DNA of 64,000 bases from Mucilaginibacter inviolabilis (GTDB lineage Bacteria; Bacteroidota; Bacteroidia; Sphingobacteriales; Sphingobacteriaceae): contig NZ_JAANAT010000001.1 in NCBI RefSeq assembly GCF_011089895.1, forward strand, positions 2,852,001 through 2,916,000, given 5' to 3'. Below, piece by piece: positions 18,055 to 27,882 of this stretch. A program made the position numbers and the translations under genes. The notes below the pieces were generated by a model. The model was not told the origin of the DNA and did not search any database. It was given only the letters and a program-made list of their open reading frames with translations. Position 1 is the first letter of the stretch. Each line of letters opens with the position of its first letter.

Positions 18055-19716
18055 TTATTCAAAGTAATAGGTAAAATTGAGTCTTGCGTGTAAATTATAA
18101 CCATTGCCATGATTATACTGGTAATTTAAAGAATAGACCGGGGTTACCTCAGCAGAAATCAAATATTTTTTAAATTTCATGTTAGCATAAAATGTGCTGT
18201 TTATATCTACCCAATGCGAGCTAAAATTTCCTGTACCTGTAAAAGCAGTATAATACAAATCATTATTATGAACTTGTCGCTCTAATGTTAGGCCAAAGGA
18301 GTTCATTCCCTTTAAATAACTTATATCAAACATAAAACTGTTACTTCCTGGCCCAATGCCGGCACCAACATACCTTCCATCATTAGTATACCCATCTCTG
18401 GGGCTCGTGATATGTGTATACCAGGTAGGTTCATCTCTTAACAAAAACGTAGATTCTCGTTGCAGTTGGGTTAGTTCGGCTTTTACCTGTATATAACTAT
18501 CTTTAGAAAGCTCAAATAACTTGCGGCCACCTAAAGTAATGGCAGCTGAATGATCAGGCTCCTGCAAAAAGTCATTAATGCTTCCTGTTCTGTCATTTCT
18601 GGCCCACTCAAAATAAAGCTCAGCATTATAAAGAGGCAATAACTGGCGTATATTAAGAGCAAATGCGAAGTCCTGGCCATCTCCACGGGTACTGTTAGAT
18701 ACATCGTTCGCTTTGAGCGATGAACCGGTAATTACTGGAAATAATTTTTGAATGATATTCCTTTTATGATAAAGTGAATCTTTATCCAGATAATCGTATC
18801 CGGTTAGTCCTAAATACAAACCCTTTAACCATTTAGGTTGCCAGTTAATCGTATAAGCAGATATATATCGGGTAACTTCGGGCTTAGGAATAAATAAACC
18901 TTTGGCACTCACTATCCGGTTCGTATCAATTGGAAGATAACCGGACTGTTTTAAATTCCCCCCAATTATCTGCCATTCAAATGACCCTATTATGGTTTTA
19001 ATAGGCTTAACTGAATTAAATGTCCAATGCAAAAAACCGGGTGCAGAATTACTCATCATGATGGAGTTTTGCACACCTGGCCCCCACCATATATTTTCTG
19101 TTGAAATACCAGCTTCTATATTTTTAAAGTTGACAGTTACTTTTGATTGCCCTGGATATAAATGCTGTAGCGATTTATTACCAAACCTTTCCGGGGCATC
19201 AATACCATTTATGTTAAAATAATACGCATTTAAAAGCTGCTTATTGGTGGTATTAACTTGCACATCAGCAAAAGTATCAAAGCGTTTATTTTGGGCATAT
19301 ACAAACTCTGGCTTTACCTGTACTGTAAATATGCCCGCCTTTAATAAAAACCCTCCGCTAACCCTGGTCTGGTAACCGGCAGCAGGATACAATGATGAAT
19401 TATTATAACCATATGGTCTCCTAACGTTATAATCATTTAACCAATTAAAGGGTAATATTTGAATACCGGAGGGCTTACCCATAAACTGAAAATTACCGTA
19501 TGTTTTGCTGGCCAGAAGTTGTTTAAACGATGAATCGGTATCGTGCCATTCATCGTTTACAGGCCTTACAGTAAAAGATGAAGTATTATCGCTCTTTCCC
19601 AATAATTGATTTCGTCTGGCAATATCTTCCGCATAACTCCCTACTGGTACGGTTTGTGAAAAAGTTTTTGCACCTAAAAACAGTAAAGTAACGGCTGATA
19701 ATAAAGTTTTCTTCAT
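18055..19716 (-). CDS. Capsule assembly Wzi family outer membrane protein
   Basis: Outer membrane beta-barrel of 553 residues with a signal peptide (MKKTLLSAVTLLFLGAKTFSQ). The pattern of alternating aromatic strands and the KNIEAGISTENIWWGPGVQNSIMMSN segment fit the Wzi family (Caps_assemb_Wzi), which helps retain or organise surface polysaccharide. The chain ends in aromatic residues (NFTYYFE), as expected for a barrel C-terminal strand. It is on the same strand as the gmhA operon but upstream of it and separated by 386 bp, so it is probably its own unit. Its place next to Wza/Wzz genes supports a role in capsule attachment. Confidence 0.85.
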   Translation of the reverse strand: MKKTLLSAVTLLFLGAKTFSQTVPVGSYAEDIARRNQLLGKSDNTSSFTVRPVNDEWHDTDSSFKQLLASKTYGNFQFMGKPSGIQILPFNWLNDYNVRRPYGYNNSSLYPAAGYQTRVSGGFLLKAGIFTVQVKPEFVYAQNKRFDTFADVQVNTTNKQLLNAYYFNINGIDAPERFGNKSLQHLYPGQSKVTVNFKNIEAGISTENIWWGPGVQNSIMMSNSAPGFLHWTFNSVKPIKTIIGSFEWQIIGGNLKQSGYLPIDTNRIVSAKGLFIPKPEVTRYISAYTINWQPKWLKGLYLGLTGYDYLDKDSLYHKRNIIQKLFPVITGSSLKANDVSNSTRGDGQDFAFALNIRQLLPLYNAELYFEWARNDRTGSINDFLQEPDHSAAITLGGRKLFELSKDSYIQVKAELTQLQRESTFLLRDEPTWYTHITSPRDGYTNDGRYVGAGIGPGSNSFMFDISYLKGMNSFGLTLERQVHNNDLYYTAFTGTGNFSSHWVDINSTFYANMKFKKYLISAEVTPVYSLNYQYNHGNGYNLHARLNFTYYFE

Positions 19717-20124
19717 AATTATTGATAAGGACGTTGTAAATCATCTAAACATAACAAGGCTGTCTATTTTTTTGATAAAATCATTTTATTGACAGCTCAT
19801 TAGCCAGAATTTTCGTGATAAAGTTTAAAGTAATTGTCGATTAAAACGACATCATTGAAACAAAATTACATTAAACTGTCACAAAAAATAAAATACTACA
19901 AATATTAACACCCTATTGTTGCTAAATTAACAATAGGCATTAACTTATTGGCAAATGCATTTCGGTTGAACTGAGATCAGAAAAACTCATGTCTGAGGCT
20001 GGCGCTTTACAATAAACTAACATTTATCTTATTCATATTATTTTTTATTGCAGGCAACCATCGGCTATTTTCACAACGTATTGGGGTTATAAAAGATTAT
20101 TATTAACCACTTTTAACCAGTACA
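19717..20124. other. Divergent intergenic region
   Basis: About 400 bp between the leftward Wzi-like gene and the rightward lipoprotein gene, without a credible gene. It contains one clean inverted repeat, CCTATTGTT at 19912-19920 with its complement at 19929-19937 (9 bp, 8-nt loop), lacking a T-run. It could be an operator or an RNA hairpin. No convincing promoter pair was found. Confidence 0.4.
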
Positions 20125-20988
20125 ATGAATTTACTTAAAAATCTACCCCTCGCAATTGTTGGCATTGCTGCTATGTTTGCCAGTTCATCATGTTCAAAAA
20201 ACAACAATAGTAAAAGCACGCCAGATCAGCCTGTTCCGGCTAATGCAGTTAAATTATCAACCAATGTAAAATTTGGTAATATCCTTACCGACGCTAAAGG
20301 CAAAACGTTATACTTTTTTGCCATTGACGCTAATGGAAATTCAGGTTGCAATGGCGGATGTTCTGTAGTTTGGCCCACTTTTTACCAGGCAAATCTTACT
20401 TTGGACAATGGCTTAGATATCAAAGATTTTGGTACCATTACCCGCACCGATGGATCAAAACAAACCACTTACAAAGGCTGGCCACTTTATTATTATCAAA
20501 ATGATGCCAATGCTGGCGATATCAATGGCGATAAAGTAGGTAACACCTGGTTCGTCGCCAAACCAGATTATACCGTTATGGTAAGCAACAACCAATTAAC
20601 CGGTAATGACGGTGTTAAATACAATAGCGACCTTAAACCCGGTGATGGTGTAACTCAATATATTGTGGATGATCGTGGCCAAACGCTATACTCTTTTAGC
20701 CACGACAAATTTAAAACCAACAATTTCACTAACTCTACTTTCAGCAACAATAAAGTGTGGCCTATTGACACTGCTGTTAAAGCAGTATTGAATGTCCCTT
20801 CTGTTTTGGATAAAACCCAGTTTCAAACCATAACTGTATTCGGAAAAACACAACTGGTTTACAAAGGCTGGCCACTATATTACTTCGGTGCTGATAACAA
20901 CCAACGTGGTAATAATAAAGGTGTATCGGTACCAACGCCAGGTACCTGGCCGTATACCAATGCTACTTCGCCTGTTGCGCCTAATTAA
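20125..20988 (+). CDS. Secreted-repeat lipoprotein (COG4315 / Lipoprotein_15 type)
   Basis: Probable exported lipoprotein of 287 residues of unknown function. The N-terminal hydrophobic stretch ends in SSSCSKNN, an acceptable Bacteroidota lipobox with C23. The mature part holds two copies of a pair of short repeats. Each pair has a GKTLYFF or GQTLYSF strand, an aspartate-rich segment, and later a KGWPLYYY or KGWPLYYF strand; this matches the Yx(F/W)xxD 'secreted repeat' family. A CNGGC motif is present in the first half only. It is transcribed alone and ends at the strong terminator at 21006. Confidence 0.82.
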   Translation: MNLLKNLPLAIVGIAAMFASSSCSKNNNSKSTPDQPVPANAVKLSTNVKFGNILTDAKGKTLYFFAIDANGNSGCNGGCSVVWPTFYQANLTLDNGLDIKDFGTITRTDGSKQTTYKGWPLYYYQNDANAGDINGDKVGNTWFVAKPDYTVMVSNNQLTGNDGVKYNSDLKPGDGVTQYIVDDRGQTLYSFSHDKFKTNNFTNSTFSNNKVWPIDTAVKAVLNVPSVLDKTQFQTITVFGKTQLVYKGWPLYYFGADNNQRGNNKGVSVPTPGTWPYTNATSPVAPN

Positions 20989-21005
20989 TTTATTTTTTTC
21001 ATAAC

Positions 21006-21040
21006 AAAAGCGGGTAAGAAAATATCTTACCCGCTTTTTT
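21006..21040. terminator. Bidirectional intrinsic terminator
   Basis: Stem of about 14 bp (21006-21019 with 21025-21038) with a 5-nt loop. A T-run follows on the plus strand (21035-21040), and an A-run on the other side serves as a T-run for the minus strand. It separates the convergent lipoprotein and beta-galactosidase genes and can serve both. Confidence 0.85.
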
Positions 21041-21066
21041 ATTGCTCGTAAAAACAGATGATTCGC

Positions 21067-24000
21067 TTACAGATCTAGTTCATAGGAAAAATCATCAGGC
21101 TTCGCATATACTGTATATTTATCTAACGGTCGCGGTCCACAGGAATTTGAGCCTACCCCTAATGTATGGGCGCTTATGGTTAACACCGTGGCTTTACTTT
21201 TAGGAAGATCAATTTTATACTCAACCGGCTCCATTTCTTCATCACTATGAGGCTGTGCCGAAACCTGCAGAAATCCGCCAACATGTTTAACTGTTAATGA
21301 TCCATCCTTACCGGTAAGTTTTGCCCAGCGAATATCCTCGTGATTCCCGTTCTCCATTGGTTTTTCATATGGCGTTACCTGCTGTTTTACTGTACTTGAA
21401 TAAACACCAATGTCAAAGCCACGCTTTCTGTCGGCATAAGTTTCCATTGGCCCACGACCGAAATAAGAGAATTGATCAAAATCTTTTTTCAGGAATAAAC
21501 GTACGCCCAACCTGGCCAAAACCACTTTAGGGTCACTAAAAGACACCTTGTTTTGCGCCTTGATAACACCATTACCCCATATTTCATAAGTTACCTTATG
21601 ATGTACTGTAAAACCTTGTTTACCTGTACCAATTAAGCTGGCGCTAATCACTACTCTGTTAGGAGCGGACTGGGTTGCGGTAACGCTATCAGCTACCCAT
21701 GTAAGTTTTTTAATTCCATTTTTCTCCCAACCTTCATTAGCCCACATATCGTCATTACGGTGCGGGGCTCGCCACAGATGAAGCATTGGCCCGCCGTTAT
21801 TTTCCAGCACATTTTCGCCATTCTTCTCCAACTTATCAAATGTGCCGGTCTTTTTATCAAACTCTATTTTAAAGTTTTTGCCTTTTACTTTTATCTCGCT
21901 ATTTCCATTTGACAATTCCAGAGGTTGATCACCCGCAGGGTCTTTCTTTAAGACAATGTTCTTTGCTGGAAACTCCAGTTGTTGCGATGCCGCTTCAAAA
22001 CCCTTTTTGGCCCACATTTTATCAGCTTTATAGGTAAACGATACGCGCAGAAAATATTCTGCATCGGGCTTAAGCTTACTGATGATGTCATAAGGAATTT
22101 TGACATCCTTTTCTTCGCCAGGATTTATTTTACCTATATCAAAATTACCTTTGGTAGTAACCACACCATTTTCGCTTAGTTCCCAGTTACCGATAAAACC
22201 ATCAAGATTAATAAATTGATACTTGTTTTTAATAGTGATGATGCCCTTGGTTATATCTTTGGCTTTTACCCCTATCCATTGATAAGCATGTTTTAACTCG
22301 GGATAATGCGGTTTAAGCGAGCGATCAGACGCAACTACACCTTTATGAATAAAGTAATGATCATTCGGATACTCTCCAAAACCACCACCAAAGGCCAATA
22401 TTGGATGCTTGGGATCGCGCCTGTTCCAGATGCCTTGATCCTGCCATTCCCATATACAACCGCCTAAAAGTGTGGGATATTTATCAAACAGATCGTTATA
22501 CTCATCAACAGAGCCCATAGAGTTAAACATAGCATGGGCATACTCGCACAGATAAAATGGTTTAGTGTATTTATCATCATTGGCTATCTTTTCGGTATTC
22601 TCCAGATCGGTGTACATATCACTGTCTATATCTGCCGGATTTTTTTCGCCGATACCAAAACCCTGGTAGTGCGTAGGGCGTGTAGGATCGAGCTTTTTCA
22701 CCATATCCAAAGCAGCCCTAAAGTTAGAGCCTCCGCTGCCACACTCATTACCTAACGACCAGATGATCACCGAAGGATGGTTCTTAAAGTTTTGAACATT
22801 AGCTACATTCCGGTCAATAATAGCATCTTTTATTCGTGGGTCTTCATTAAAATCATCCCAGGCGCCATGGTTTTCGAGGTTGGCTTCGGCAACCAGGTAA
22901 ATACCATATTGATCACATAGTTCATACCAACGTGGATCATCTGAATAATGACAAGTACGTACATGGTTGCAATTAGCTTGTTTAATCAGTACAATATCCC
23001 TGATCATTTGCTCTTCAGTAACCGCGTGCCCAACTTCCGGCCAATTTTCATGGCGGTTAACACCTTTAAGTTTTACACGCACTCCATTGATGGTAAATAT
23101 GCGTCCTTTAATTTCAATAGAGCGGAAACCTGTGCGTGAGGAGATGGTTTCACTGGTATTATTCCCGCTTTTTAAGCTTAATACCGTAGTATATAATTTG
23201 GGCGTTTCAGCCGTCCATTTTTGAGGGTTATTAACCGGAAAGCTCAGCTTTACAGTGATCTCTTCGCCCGGTTTTAAAGCAGGCACATTGCCGGTAGCAC
23301 CTTTTACTACGGTAGAGCCATTGTAAAGCGTTGCTGTTAATTGATTGGCTTTAGTAGCACTGCTGCCGTAATTTTTAACCTGGGCACTTACCTCAACCAC
23401 GGCATTTTTATATTGCTTATCCAGATTGGTTTTAATAAAATAATCCCTGATATGTTCCTGAGGAGCGCTCCATAAACTTACATTACGAAAAATACCACTC
23501 AACCGCCACATATCCTGATCTTCCAAATAGCTTCCCGTTGTAAAACGATAAACCTCAACAGCTACCATATTTTTTCCCGGCTGTACATATTTGGTTATAT
23601 CAAACTCAGCAGCATTACGACTATTTACGCTATATCCTACTTTTTTTCCGTTTATCCAGATAAAAAATCCGGCATCAACACCATCAAAAGTGATAAATAT
23701 CCTACGGCCTTTCCAGTCAGCGGGCACTTCAAAATCGCGTCTGTAGCTCCCTACCGGATTACGTTCGGCATAGGCCGTATATTTTCTGGGTGGCTCACTC
23801 ATCACATGAGGAAAATCCTTTTTAAAAATGTAGGTAAAATTGCTGTAGTAAGGCGTACCATAACCTTCTATCTGCCAGTTTGAAGGCACCTTGATATCTT
23901 TCCAGGCAGATACATCATAAGATGTTTTATAAAAATCAACCGGGCGTTGTTGCGGCCATGATACCCAATTAAACTTCCATAAACCATTCAGGCTTCTGCA

Positions 24001-24222
24001 TAAAGATGAGGCATGCCTGTTTGCTTTAAGTGCTTCCTGCAAATTGGCATAGGGCATTAATGAAGCATGCGCCGGCTCTTTGTTGATCCCGATATTACGT
24101 GGATCTTCAATTTCGGTGGGCACAGTGGCACCTTTAACAACAGTATCAGCCAGCCTGGGCCCAGCTGCCATTGCCGCGGTAACCATATTCAAAAGGAAAA
24201 CACACAAAAGTAGTTTTTTCAT
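21067..24222 (-). CDS. Glycoside hydrolase family 2 beta-galactosidase, exported
   Basis: Large GH2 enzyme of 1051 residues with a signal peptide ending AMAAGP, so it probably acts in the periplasm or outside. The domain order is LacZ-like: sugar-binding jelly roll (about 75-255), Ig-like domain, TIM barrel (about 370-670), a second Ig-like domain, and a C-terminal beta-sandwich (about 790-1045). The acid/base is E493 in SLGNECGSG and the nucleophile is E560 in YLCEYAHAM. It is a single-gene unit facing left, without SusC/SusD partners nearby. GH2 also includes related beta-glycosidases, so galactose specificity is likely but not proven. Confidence 0.9.
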   Translation of the reverse strand: MKKLLLCVFLLNMVTAAMAAGPRLADTVVKGATVPTEIEDPRNIGINKEPAHASLMPYANLQEALKANRHASSLCRSLNGLWKFNWVSWPQQRPVDFYKTSYDVSAWKDIKVPSNWQIEGYGTPYYSNFTYIFKKDFPHVMSEPPRKYTAYAERNPVGSYRRDFEVPADWKGRRIFITFDGVDAGFFIWINGKKVGYSVNSRNAAEFDITKYVQPGKNMVAVEVYRFTTGSYLEDQDMWRLSGIFRNVSLWSAPQEHIRDYFIKTNLDKQYKNAVVEVSAQVKNYGSSATKANQLTATLYNGSTVVKGATGNVPALKPGEEITVKLSFPVNNPQKWTAETPKLYTTVLSLKSGNNTSETISSRTGFRSIEIKGRIFTINGVRVKLKGVNRHENWPEVGHAVTEEQMIRDIVLIKQANCNHVRTCHYSDDPRWYELCDQYGIYLVAEANLENHGAWDDFNEDPRIKDAIIDRNVANVQNFKNHPSVIIWSLGNECGSGGSNFRAALDMVKKLDPTRPTHYQGFGIGEKNPADIDSDMYTDLENTEKIANDDKYTKPFYLCEYAHAMFNSMGSVDEYNDLFDKYPTLLGGCIWEWQDQGIWNRRDPKHPILAFGGGFGEYPNDHYFIHKGVVASDRSLKPHYPELKHAYQWIGVKAKDITKGIITIKNKYQFINLDGFIGNWELSENGVVTTKGNFDIGKINPGEEKDVKIPYDIISKLKPDAEYFLRVSFTYKADKMWAKKGFEAASQQLEFPAKNIVLKKDPAGDQPLELSNGNSEIKVKGKNFKIEFDKKTGTFDKLEKNGENVLENNGGPMLHLWRAPHRNDDMWANEGWEKNGIKKLTWVADSVTATQSAPNRVVISASLIGTGKQGFTVHHKVTYEIWGNGVIKAQNKVSFSDPKVVLARLGVRLFLKKDFDQFSYFGRGPMETYADRKRGFDIGVYSSTVKQQVTPYEKPMENGNHEDIRWAKLTGKDGSLTVKHVGGFLQVSAQPHSDEEMEPVEYKIDLPKSKATVLTISAHTLGVGSNSCGPRPLDKYTVYAKPDDFSYELDL

Positions 24223-24407
24223 TGGTTCTGGATTTATGTTATCTGCAAGGCAGATCGATTTAGTTATATAATGGCGCTTTATTTAAGCAGGGCTAATATA
24301 TACTGTATTATTAACATTTAAAACAGATTATTTAGTTTTCCTGCATTTTCATCAATAGAAATTATATCTTAGAGCCCCATCTACCTGAATATTTATGTAT
24401 CTGTTTT

Positions 24408-25214
24408 ATGAATAATATAATTCAAAAAAAGAATAATATAACTATTGAGGGTAACCTTAATGCTACCGAAACAATTGTATTTGCCCACGGCTTTGGAACA
24501 GACCAAACCGCCTGGAACTGGGTTAAAGATGATTTTAAAGCCAATTACCGTATAGTGTTGTTTGATAATGTTGGCGCGGGCAGCGCAGACCCCGACGAGT
24601 ATATTCCGGAAAAATACAACCAGCTTTCTGCTTATGTTGATGATATGCTGGATATAATGGTTGATTTGAATTTACAAAATGCCATTATAATCGCGCATTC
24701 CGTGAGCTCAATGGTCACCCTGCTGGCCGCCGCTCAAAAGCCCCAGCATTTTTCAAAACTGGTATTCATTGGCGCCTCACCACGGTATTTGAATGACGAA
24801 CAGGATCATTATACAGGGGGCTTTACCCAAGCCGTGCTGGATGCTATGTACGGATCAATGGCCGGTAATTATTGCGCCTGGGCCAACGGTTTTTCTGAAG
24901 TAGCCATGGGTAATCCCGAACAGCCGGAACTTGCGCAACAATTTGCCTATACCTTATCAGCCATCAGGCCTGATATTGCATTAGAGGTAGCCAGGGTCAT
25001 ATTTGAATCTGATGTTCGCGACCGGCTGCACCAACTCAAAAAAGAAGTATTGCTGCTACAATCATGGGATGATATCGCTGTACCTGCCGAAGTAGCTTAC
25101 TATCTGCATGCACACATCGCAAACAGCAAGTTAAAGTTTATCGACGCCAAAGGTCATTTTCCTCATATCAGCTCTCCCAGGGCTGTGATTGCGGCTATCA
25201 AATTATTTATTTAA
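24408..25214 (+). CDS. Alpha/beta hydrolase, RsbQ-like
   Basis: Serine hydrolase of 268 residues in the RsbQ/KAI2/D14 branch. The oxyanion-hole segment is FAHGFGTDQTAWNWV, the nucleophile elbow is AHSVSSM (Ser near 98), and the triad is completed by the Asp in SWDDIAVP and the His in KGHFPHIS. In Bacillus, RsbQ is needed with the phosphatase RsbP for energy-stress signalling. No RsbP-like PAS/PP2C gene is seen here, so its partner or substrate is unknown. It has no signal peptide and converges on the AraC gene with 23 bp between the stops. Confidence 0.82.
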   Translation: MNNIIQKKNNITIEGNLNATETIVFAHGFGTDQTAWNWVKDDFKANYRIVLFDNVGAGSADPDEYIPEKYNQLSAYVDDMLDIMVDLNLQNAIIIAHSVSSMVTLLAAAQKPQHFSKLVFIGASPRYLNDEQDHYTGGFTQAVLDAMYGSMAGNYCAWANGFSEVAMGNPEQPELAQQFAYTLSAIRPDIALEVARVIFESDVRDRLHQLKKEVLLLQSWDDIAVPAEVAYYLHAHIANSKLKFIDAKGHFPHISSPRAVIAAIKLFI

Positions 25215-25237
25215 GGATACATATCCTCACACAAATA

Positions 25238-26167
25238 TTAATTGATTGTTTTGACGATACCTGCTTTGTAAAGACTTGGAGTGGTGCCCACCATCTTACG
25301 AAAAACCCTGCTAAAATAATGCTGATTATTAAACCCGGCTTTAAAACAGGCATCAGCAATACTGCAATAAGGGTTTTGCATAAATTGCTTAGCCAGTTGT
25401 ATTCTTTCCTTAATGATATAATCAACCGGCGAAACACCCAACTCGTGCTTAAACGTTCTAAAAAAGCTGGCCTTACTCATATAAGCCATCTGGCTCAGGG
25501 CATCAATATTTAGCTTTTCGGTCAGGTGCGCTTTAATGTATTGCAAAATATAAGCAAAACGGTTGCTTGTAGACATTTGATTAAGATTATCTTTCATTTC
25601 ATGCAGATTTTGCATTTGCATAATGCGGATCAGTAATTCTTTGAGCGTTAAATTGGCCAGCACATCTTTAGCTAAATTATCACCTGTACTGATACCAATG
25701 AGTTTATTGATCAGCTGGGCCAATTCGTAGTTATTAAAAAAATGGAATTGCTGGTAATTAAGCTGCCAAAGATCATTATTGGCACGTGGGTAATTTTCAT
25801 TCAAAAAATCAAGTGTATTGCGTATTTCCTGTTGGTTGATGGCCAGGGCTGTACATTGCGAAGGATTTATTTCTGACGCTTCCGGAAAATCAATAGTCAT
25901 AGTTACGTTTGGGGGTACAATAACGGTTTCGCCCGGTAAATAATCAAAGCCCGGCTTATCAAACAAATGCATCACTTTTTTACCCCTTAACATACTGGTA
26001 ATTACCAGGTCGCTAAACGTTAATGGCACCAGTTCACTGCGTTCATAGGTTTCGTAGATATTAAGTTCGCAATGATTTAAAGTATAAGCTTTACGGTTTT
26101 CAACCAGTGTTCTGAGCTCCTTTTTGCCGCTAAGGGTAAAAGGCGATACCAGGTTTCTCTCATTCAT
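25238..26167 (-). CDS. AraC family transcriptional regulator
   Basis: Regulator of 309 residues. The N-terminal part (about 30-180) resembles the AraC_N ligand-binding domain of YqhC-type regulators. The C-terminal 100 residues hold two helix-turn-helix motifs: IDALSQMAYMSKASFFRTFK and SIADACFKAGFNNQHYFSRVF. It is divergent from the aldehyde dehydrogenase gene with a 155-bp gap containing a pair of direct repeats spaced 21 bp, so it most likely controls that gene, probably in response to an aldehyde or alcohol. The effector is inferred from neighbours only. Confidence 0.88.
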   Translation of the reverse strand: MNERNLVSPFTLSGKKELRTLVENRKAYTLNHCELNIYETYERSELVPLTFSDLVITSMLRGKKVMHLFDKPGFDYLPGETVIVPPNVTMTIDFPEASEINPSQCTALAINQQEIRNTLDFLNENYPRANNDLWQLNYQQFHFFNNYELAQLINKLIGISTGDNLAKDVLANLTLKELLIRIMQMQNLHEMKDNLNQMSTSNRFAYILQYIKAHLTEKLNIDALSQMAYMSKASFFRTFKHELGVSPVDYIIKERIQLAKQFMQNPYCSIADACFKAGFNNQHYFSRVFRKMVGTTPSLYKAGIVKTIN

Positions 26168-26236
26168 AACAGGTCTATTTTAAAACAAGTTAGGGATAGT
26201 TTATGACAGTTGGCAATCATTTTATAAAATGTAACA

Positions 26237-26265
26237 ATAGTGCACTTAATTGATAGTATAGTGCA
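26237..26265 (+). promoter_or_regulatory. Direct-repeat operator candidate for the divergent AraC regulator
   Basis: The octamer ATAGTGCA occurs at 26237-26244 and again at 26258-26265. The 21-bp period is exactly two helical turns, the spacing expected for the two half-sites of an AraC-family protein. The second copy lies 57 bp before the aldehyde dehydrogenase ATG, a fitting place for an activator site overlapping the -33 region. Confidence 0.55.
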
Positions 26266-26322
26266 AAAACTTTAGGGTACAAGCAACTAACTTAGTACTA
26301 CCAATTAAACTGAAAAACAACT

Positions 26323-27825
26323 ATGAGTATTGCACAAAGACCATCCTTTAAGGATAAGTACGACAATTTTATCGGAGGCAAATTTGTGCCACCGATTAAG
26401 GGAGAATATTTTGATAATATATCGCCTATTGACGGTAAGCCTTTTACCAAAGCAGCCCGCTCAACCAAAGAGGATATTGATGCCGCTGTAGATGCTGCTA
26501 CCGAAGCTTTTAAAACATGGAGCAAAACATCGGCTACCACCCGAAGTAACCTGCTGTTAAAAATAGCCCAGGTGATAGAAGATAACCTCCCCTACCTGGC
26601 AACTGTAGAAACCATTGATAACGGTAAAGCTATTCGCGAAACGATGGCCGCCGATTTGCCGCTAGTTGTTGATCATTTCAGGTACTTTGCTGGTGCTATA
26701 CGTGCTGAAGAAAGCAGCATATCTGAACATGATGAGTTTACCGTAAGCATTAACCTGCAGGAGCCTTTGGGTGTGGTAGGGCAAATCATTCCATGGAACT
26801 TCCCTTTGTTAATGGCCACCTGGAAAATTGCGCCAGCCCTGGCCGCGGGATGTTGTACAGTAGTGAAACCGGCCGAGCAAACACCAACCAGCATCATGAT
26901 TCTGATGGAATTGATTGGTGATATATTGCCTCCGGGAGTATTAAACATAGTCACAGGGTTTGGACCTGAAGCGGGTAAACCACTGGCCACATCATCCAAA
27001 ATAAGTAAAGTTGCCTTTACCGGTGAAACCACTACCGGCCGTCTGATCATGCAATATGCTTCAGAAAACCTGATACCGGTAACCATGGAACTCGGAGGCA
27101 AATCGCCCAATATATTCTTTGAATCAGTGGGTGATGCAGACGATGAGTTTTTTGACAAAGCTGTTGAAGGAGCTGTTCTCTTTGCACTTAACCAGGGTGA
27201 GGTTTGTACCTGTCCGTCGCGGATGCTGGTGCACGAAAAAATTTACGATAAGTTTATGGAGCGTGTTCTGGCCCGTACCAATGCCATCAAAATGGGCGAT
27301 CCGCTTGATTCGGATACTATGATGGGCGCACAGGCTTCTAATGATCAGTATGAAAAAATATTAAGCTATCTGGACATTGGTAAAAAAGAAGGTGCCGAAG
27401 TGCTTGCAGGCGGCGATGCCCAAAAACTTAGCGGCGATTTAAGTGATGGTTATTATATAAAGCCGACCATATTTAAAGGCCATAACAAAATGCGCATTTT
27501 TCAGGAAGAGATCTTTGGCCCGGTAGTTTCCGTAACCACCTTTAAAACTACCGAAGAAGCTATTGCAATTGCAAACGATACCCTGTATGGTTTAGGCGCG
27601 GGCGTATGGACCCGCGACGCGCATGAGATTTACCAGGTACCCCGTGCTATACAAGCCGGGCGCGTTTGGGTAAATTGTTATCATGCTTATCCGGCTCATG
27701 CACCATTTGGCGGCTATAAAAAATCGGGCTTTGGCAGGGAAAATCATAAAATGATGCTGAATTATTATCGTCAAACAAAAAATATGCTGATCTCTTATAA
27801 TAAAAACAAACTGGGCTTCTTTTAG
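26323..27825 (+). CDS. NAD-dependent aldehyde dehydrogenase (ExaC/AldB-like)
   Basis: Cytoplasmic aldehyde dehydrogenase of 500 residues that oxidises an aldehyde, probably acetaldehyde or a related short-chain aldehyde, to the acid. The cofactor segment [22 protein letters not shown] is near 156-177, the general base is E256 in MELGGKSP, and the catalytic cysteine is C295 in NQGEVC. The N-terminal [10 protein letters not shown] and overall length match the ExaC/AldB subgroup. It is divergent from an AraC regulator and followed by a DUF779 gene, a pairing known for this subgroup in other bacteria. The exact substrate is inferred. Confidence 0.92.
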   Translation: MSIAQRPSFKDKYDNFIGGKFVPPIKGEYFDNISPIDGKPFTKAARSTKEDIDAAVDAATEAFKTWSKTSATTRSNLLLKIAQVIEDNLPYLATVETIDNGKAIRETMAADLPLVVDHFRYFAGAIRAEESSISEHDEFTVSINLQEPLGVVGQIIPWNFPLLMATWKIAPALAAGCCTVVKPAEQTPTSIMILMELIGDILPPGVLNIVTGFGPEAGKPLATSSKISKVAFTGETTTGRLIMQYASENLIPVTMELGGKSPNIFFESVGDADDEFFDKAVEGAVLFALNQGEVCTCPSRMLVHEKIYDKFMERVLARTNAIKMGDPLDSDTMMGAQASNDQYEKILSYLDIGKKEGAEVLAGGDAQKLSGDLSDGYYIKPTIFKGHNKMRIFQEEIFGPVVSVTTFKTTEEAIAIANDTLYGLGAGVWTRDAHEIYQVPRAIQAGRVWVNCYHAYPAHAPFGGYKKSGFGRENHKMMLNYYRQTKNMLISYNKNKLGFF

Positions 27826-27833
27826 TCTTTAAC

Positions 27834-27877
27834 AAAAGGCAGCTGCAAAAGGACTGACTTTTTGCGGCGCCTTTTTT
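27834..27877 (+). terminator. Intrinsic terminator/attenuator between aldehyde dehydrogenase and DUF779
   Basis: An imperfect 15-bp stem (about 27834-27850 with 27859-27875, one bulge and one G-T pair) ends in a run of six T at 27872-27877. The T-run finishes only 5 bp before the ATG of the DUF779 gene. It looks like an intrinsic terminator that would reduce or gate expression of the downstream gene. Confidence 0.65.
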
Positions 27878-27882
27878 AATTC

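Noticed and set aside
26673..27158. A 161-codon open frame on the minus strand inside the aldehyde dehydrogenase gene
   Set aside because: It runs opposite to a gene with intact catalytic residues and shows no family motif; it is a shadow of biased codon use.
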